A DNA stretch of 8,804 bases from Verrucomicrobiota bacterium (GTDB lineage Bacteria > Verrucomicrobiota > Verrucomicrobiia > Limisphaerales > AV2). Below, in pieces: positions 6,923 to 8,804 of the stretch. The notes under the pieces are model-generated. The model made no database searches, was not told the origin of the DNA, and was given only the letters and a program-made list of their open reading frames with translations. The stretch's first letter is position 1. Each line of letters begins with the position of its first letter. The stretch covers positions 1-8,804 of the forward strand of contig QHPW01000288.1 of assembly GCA_003219675.1 (NCBI GenBank), in the 5' to 3' direction. A program made the translations under genes and the position numbers.

Positions 6923-7046
6923 ACTCGCGAAGTTCGACAATTTCGGGAAGGGTCCGAGTCGCTATGTCGAACGGAGGTTCGGTTCTTCGGGAAGTTCGTC
7001 GGGCAGACACCGCGCTGGGTTGTGCTGAAAGCCAGCGCAGGATTCT

Positions 7047-7080
7047 CCCTCTCCCCGAGGGAGAGGGCTGGGGTGAGGGG
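7047..7080. repeat. CCCTCTCCC palindromic repeat element
   Basis: CCCTCTCCC (7047-7055), loop CGA (7056-7058) and GGGAGAGGG (7059-7067) form a perfect 9-bp stem, followed by CTGGGGTGAGGGG (7068-7080). I recall this combination as a dispersed intergenic element found in many bacterial genomes. It is non-coding. Confidence 0.75.
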
Positions 7081-7095
7081 AAAGGTGACGCTCGC

Positions 7096-7116
7096 AGTGC
7101 CAACCGAGTTGGCACT
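7096..7116. repeat. 9-bp perfect hairpin with CGA loop
   Basis: AGTGCCAAC (7096-7104) and GTTGGCACT (7108-7116) pair perfectly around a CGA loop, the same stem length and loop as the hairpin 28 bases to its left. It lies downstream of the oxidoreductase stop on the minus strand and could act as a weak terminator or messenger-stabilising structure. Confidence 0.6.
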
Positions 7117-7150
7117 TCTCCAGAAGTCTGCGGATCGCTCAAAGGGCCGT

Positions 7151-7165
7151 ATGGCTTTGAGCCAT
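7151..7165. repeat. 6-bp hairpin with three-base loop
   Basis: ATGGCT (7151-7156) and AGCCAT (7160-7165) pair perfectly around TTG. Alone it could be chance; it is listed because it continues the series of stems with three-base loops in this gap. Confidence 0.35.
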
Positions 7166-7227
7166 TCATTCTTTCATGCCTCCGGCTTTGCGAGAGGTTC
7201 GTTGACTCCCCAACAGGAATTGCTCGC

Positions 7228-8388
7228 TCATCGATGAAATGACTTCGTGAAATCGTCGCCTGTGATCTCGACCACTTTCTTTTCAAACTTCGATTCGGCG
7301 ATCAATTGCTGAAGTTTCTTTTCAAACGCCGCCCCGTCCATCGGCAACTCAACGGTCTGACCGATCAACGAAGAGTATAACATCACGTTGGCGAGCTCCA
7401 CCGAATGCAGACCCTCTTCGCCGGGCACCAGCAACGGGGCGCCGTCGAGGATGGCGTCCACAAAGTTCTGCATGAGGGTCGCGTGCGGGGTGGCGGCGTT
7501 TCCAATCGAAATGTCCACGTGCTCGAGGCCCGGATGATCGAACCCGGTCGTCGCGGCGCGACTGAACAGGATCATGTCGGCGTCATTGCGCGTGAGCGTA
7601 AGCTTGTTGTGTTCGAGCACGACCTGGCCGCGCGTGCCCGCGATCTCGAAGCGGTTCGTGCCCGGGGTTTCGCCCGTGGAGGTGACGAAAACGCCGGTCG
7701 CCTGATTCGGGTATTCGAGGTACGCGGTCACGTTGTCTTCGACCTCGATATGGTGGTAGCGGCCGAGCTGGCAGAAGCCGCGGACGCGCGCGGGCATGCC
7801 CAGCAGCCAGGCGATCACGTCGAGGTTGTGCAGGCATTGATTGAGCAACACGCCGCCGCCTTCGCCGCGCCAGGTCGCGCGCCAGCCGCCGCTGGCATAG
7901 TAGGCTTCGGTGCGGAACCAATCGGTGATCAACCAGCTCATGCGCACGATCTCGCCCAGGTCGCCGTTCCTGATGAGTTCGTGGATTTTCTGATAACGCG
8001 GCTCGACGCGGAGTTGGAACATGGCGCTGAACTTCGAGTTGGGATGTTTCTTTGCCACGGCGATCAGCCGTTCGGCGTCGGCTTTGTGCGCCGAGATCGG
8101 TTTCTCCACCATCAAATGCAGCCCGGCTTCAAGCGCGGCGATCCCGAGCGTCGTGTGCTGATAATGCGGAGTGGCCACGATGACCCCGTCCACTTCCCGC
8201 GACTGAATCAACTTCCCGGCGTCGTCGAAGATCCTGAGTCCTTTGGTCTTGTAAGCTTCGAGTTTTTGCGGCGAGGTGCTGCACACGGCGGTGAGTTCGC
8301 AGCGCGGCACTTTGCTTTCGAGCAAATAGCCGGCGTGGTGTTTGCCGATGTTGCCCATGCCGATGATGCCAAGCCGGACTTTGTTCAT
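7228..8388 (-). CDS. Gfo/Idh/MocA family NAD(P)-dependent oxidoreductase
   Basis: A 386-residue oxidoreductase, typical length for the family that includes glucose-fructose oxidoreductase and inositol 2-dehydrogenase. These enzymes oxidise or reduce a sugar-like substrate at one carbon with NAD(P). The N-terminal Rossmann domain (about 1-125) has the nucleotide-binding loop GMGNIG at 10-15. The family motif EKP is at 95-97, where K96 is the expected catalytic lysine. The C-terminal alpha/beta domain has GGGVLLNQCLHNLD at 177-190, with H187 in the usual active-site position. There is no twin-arginine or other signal peptide, so it should be cytoplasmic. The ATG at 8388 places the first strand (KVRLGIIG) correctly, but only a weak GAGG lies just before it. 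Its start is 17 bases from a palindromic repeat (8406-8478), so its promoter must lie inside or beyond the repeat unless it is read from the peptidase gene. Substrate unknown. Confidence 0.92.
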   Translation of the reverse strand: MNKVRLGIIGMGNIGKHHAGYLLESKVPRCELTAVCSTSPQKLEAYKTKGLRIFDDAGKLIQSREVDGVIVATPHYQHTTLGIAALEAGLHLMVEKPISAHKADAERLIAVAKKHPNSKFSAMFQLRVEPRYQKIHELIRNGDLGEIVRMSWLITDWFRTEAYYASGGWRATWRGEGGGVLLNQCLHNLDVIAWLLGMPARVRGFCQLGRYHHIEVEDNVTAYLEYPNQATGVFVTSTGETPGTNRFEIAGTRGQVVLEHNKLTLTRNDADMILFSRAATTGFDHPGLEHVDISIGNAATPHATLMQNFVDAILDGAPLLVPGEEGLHSVELANVMLYSSLIGQTVELPMDGAAFEKKLQQLIAESKFEKKVVEITGDDFTKSFHR

Positions 8389-8405
8389 ACCTCAGTCAGG
8401 ATGGC

Positions 8406-8478
8406 GGAGCGCGGGTCTGCGACCCGCAGCAGTTTTGTCTGAGTTGCGGGAGTGCTGCGGCTCGCAGAGCCGCGCTCC
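8406..8478. repeat. Inverted-repeat element with 26-base arms, each folding into its own hairpin
   Basis: Left arm 8406-8431 and the reverse complement of right arm 8453-8478 agree at 24 of 26 positions. Each arm contains a 7-bp hairpin with a three-base loop: GCGGGTC/GACCCGC (8411-8417, 8421-8427) and GCGGCTC/GAGCCGC (8457-8463, 8467-8473). The two differences between arms fall on one base pair of that hairpin, G-C on the left and C-G on the right, so pairing is preserved. The centre is 21 bases (8432-8452). This resembles paired REP-type palindromic units. Confidence 0.8.
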
Positions 8479-8518
8479 CCGGATCGAGCGCGACGCGGTC
8501 GTCCAGCGCCGAGTGCCG

Positions 8519-8565
8519 TGTGTTTGGCGAGGCCTCAAACACAACATGCGGAGCGCATGCGCTCC
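8519..8565. repeat. 8-bp stem followed by a 16-base palindrome
   Basis: TGTGTTTG (8519-8526) pairs with CAAACACA (8536-8543) around a nine-base loop. Then GGAGCGCATGCGCTCC (8550-8565) is a perfect palindrome. An alternative pairing ATGCG/CGCAT (8546-8550, 8554-8558) overlaps it. The palindrome's ends, GGAGCGC and GCGCTCC, are the same seven bases that end the 8406-8478 element, so it may be a shortened relative. Confidence 0.6.
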
Positions 8566-8593
8566 CGACACCGTTTGCACGATTGTAATCAGA

Positions 8594-8804
8594 TTATTTT
8601 CGCTTCCTGTTGCCGGTCAACTCCTCGGCGAGGTCCTTCGCATCGTAAACTTTGCGCAGTGCCTCGAGGATCGCCTGCGAACAGACGGAGACGGCGCGCG
8701 CCTGTTTGTCGGTGTAGGCGAAGTCGAGCACGAGCGACTGGAGGTTGCCGTCGAAGATGATGCCGACGAATTCGGTGTCGCGGTTGATGACCGGGCTGCC
8801 GGAA
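8594..8804 (-). CDS. S46 family dipeptidyl peptidase, C-terminal 69 residues (cut by the window edge)
   Basis: The reading frame enters from the right edge at 8803 and ends in TAA at 8596-8594. The first visible residues, SGSPVINRD, match the end of the GNSGSP catalytic-serine motif of S46 peptidases (DPP7/DPP11 type), so the first visible residue should be the nucleophile. What follows also fits this family: EFVGIIFDGNLQSLVLDFAYTD, then KQARAVSV, a helix with ILEALRKVYDA, and a short basic tail (GNRKRK). S46 enzymes release dipeptides from the N-termini of peptides and usually act in the periplasm or on the cell surface. The signal peptide and the His and Asp of the triad would lie outside the window. 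No start codon lies within the fragment, so a search that requires a start would miss it. Family call is confident; DPP7 versus DPP11 specificity cannot be told. Confidence 0.87.
   Translation of the reverse strand, partial: SGSPVINRDTEFVGIIFDGNLQSLVLDFAYTDKQARAVSVCSQAILEALRKVYDAKDLAEELTGNRKRK

Larger units (their letters stand above)
6898..7227. other. 330-base gap with a cluster of short perfect hairpins
   Basis: No gene is supported between the small protein and the oxidoreductase. Besides the ribosome-site hairpin at 6904-6922, the gap holds three perfect hairpins with three-base loops, at 7047-7067, 7096-7116 and 7151-7165. A weaker 5-bp one (CGAAC/GTTCG) lies at 6968-6981. Reading frames that run through the gap carry strings such as SPRERAGVRG and FPSPQPSPSGRGR, which I recognise as usual translations of a widespread intergenic repeat, not of protein. 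The oxidoreductase transcript probably ends here, but no stem is followed by a T-run on the minus strand. Confidence 0.55.
8389..8593. other. Gap of dense palindromes between the S46 peptidase and the oxidoreductase
   Basis: No gene is supported here. Most of the 205 bases belong to palindromes: the 8406-8478 element, a stem at 8519-8543 and a palindrome at 8550-8565. All would be transcribed downstream of the peptidase stop and upstream of the oxidoreductase start, so they are placed to end one transcript or set the stability of a shared one. Confidence 0.6.

Noticed and set aside
6764..7286. Open frames through the 6898-7227 gap on both strands (157, 92 and 130 codons)
   Set aside because: They overlap real genes and run through palindromes. 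The SPRERAGVRG and PSPQPSPSGRGR strings are common spurious translations of the CCCTCTCCC repeat.
7405..8442. Plus-strand open frame (345 codons) opposite the oxidoreductase
   Set aside because: The minus-strand frame has a full Gfo/Idh/MocA motif set. The plus-strand translation is compositionally odd, has no motifs and runs into the palindromic repeat.
8452..8760. Plus-strand open frame (102 codons) at the right edge
   Set aside because: It begins inside a palindrome and is antisense to the S46 peptidase tail. The translation is Arg- and Pro-rich with no domain.

Overview
The window is GC-rich bacterial DNA that looks chromosomal. The gene content suggests a member of the Verrucomicrobiota or another PVC-superphylum lineage: a NagB-like sugar-phosphate deaminase, a CheB-CheR-PAS fusion, a PAS histidine kinase, an IolE-like isomerase, a Gfo/Idh/MocA oxidoreductase and an S46 peptidase. 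The gaps between genes are loaded with palindromic repeats and with heptamer repeats of the ATCCGAA type, which fits the same group. This placement is an inference from gene style and repeats. No rRNA or tRNA is present to settle it.

Layout, left to right. The plus strand carries the 3' part of a nagB-like gene (2-700), a 187-base leader with hairpins, a large CheB-CheR-coiled coil-PAS fusion (887-3913), and a soluble PAS histidine kinase 38 bases behind it (3952-5334). The minus strand, read from the right edge, carries the last 69 codons of an S46 dipeptidyl peptidase (8594-8804), starting at its catalytic serine, then a Gfo/Idh/MocA oxidoreductase (7228-8388), a small protein of unknown function (6589-6897) and a sugar phosphate isomerase/epimerase (5641-6540). 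The two gene sets converge on a 306-base gap (5335-5640) filled by two palindromic elements.

How the genes may work together. The CheBR fusion and the histidine kinase look like one two-gene signalling unit. The fusion ends in PAS domains with no kinase, and the kinase has a PAS input and no membrane segment or receiver. No receptor, CheA, CheW or response regulator lies in the window, so the output is unknown. The NagB-like enzyme, isomerase and oxidoreductase all suit sugar or sugar-phosphate metabolism, but they do not form one clear operon.

The most interesting material is in the gaps. A 26-base inverted repeat (8406-8431 / 8453-8478) has only two differences between its arms, and together they swap a G-C pair for a C-G pair in a small hairpin. 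A 25-bp perfect inverted repeat brackets a heptamer array (5513-5608). A perfect hairpin covers the ribosome binding site of the small protein (6904-6922). Several further hairpins have three-base loops. I see no CRISPR array, transposase, phage gene or recognisable defence system, and no convincing new multi-gene system.
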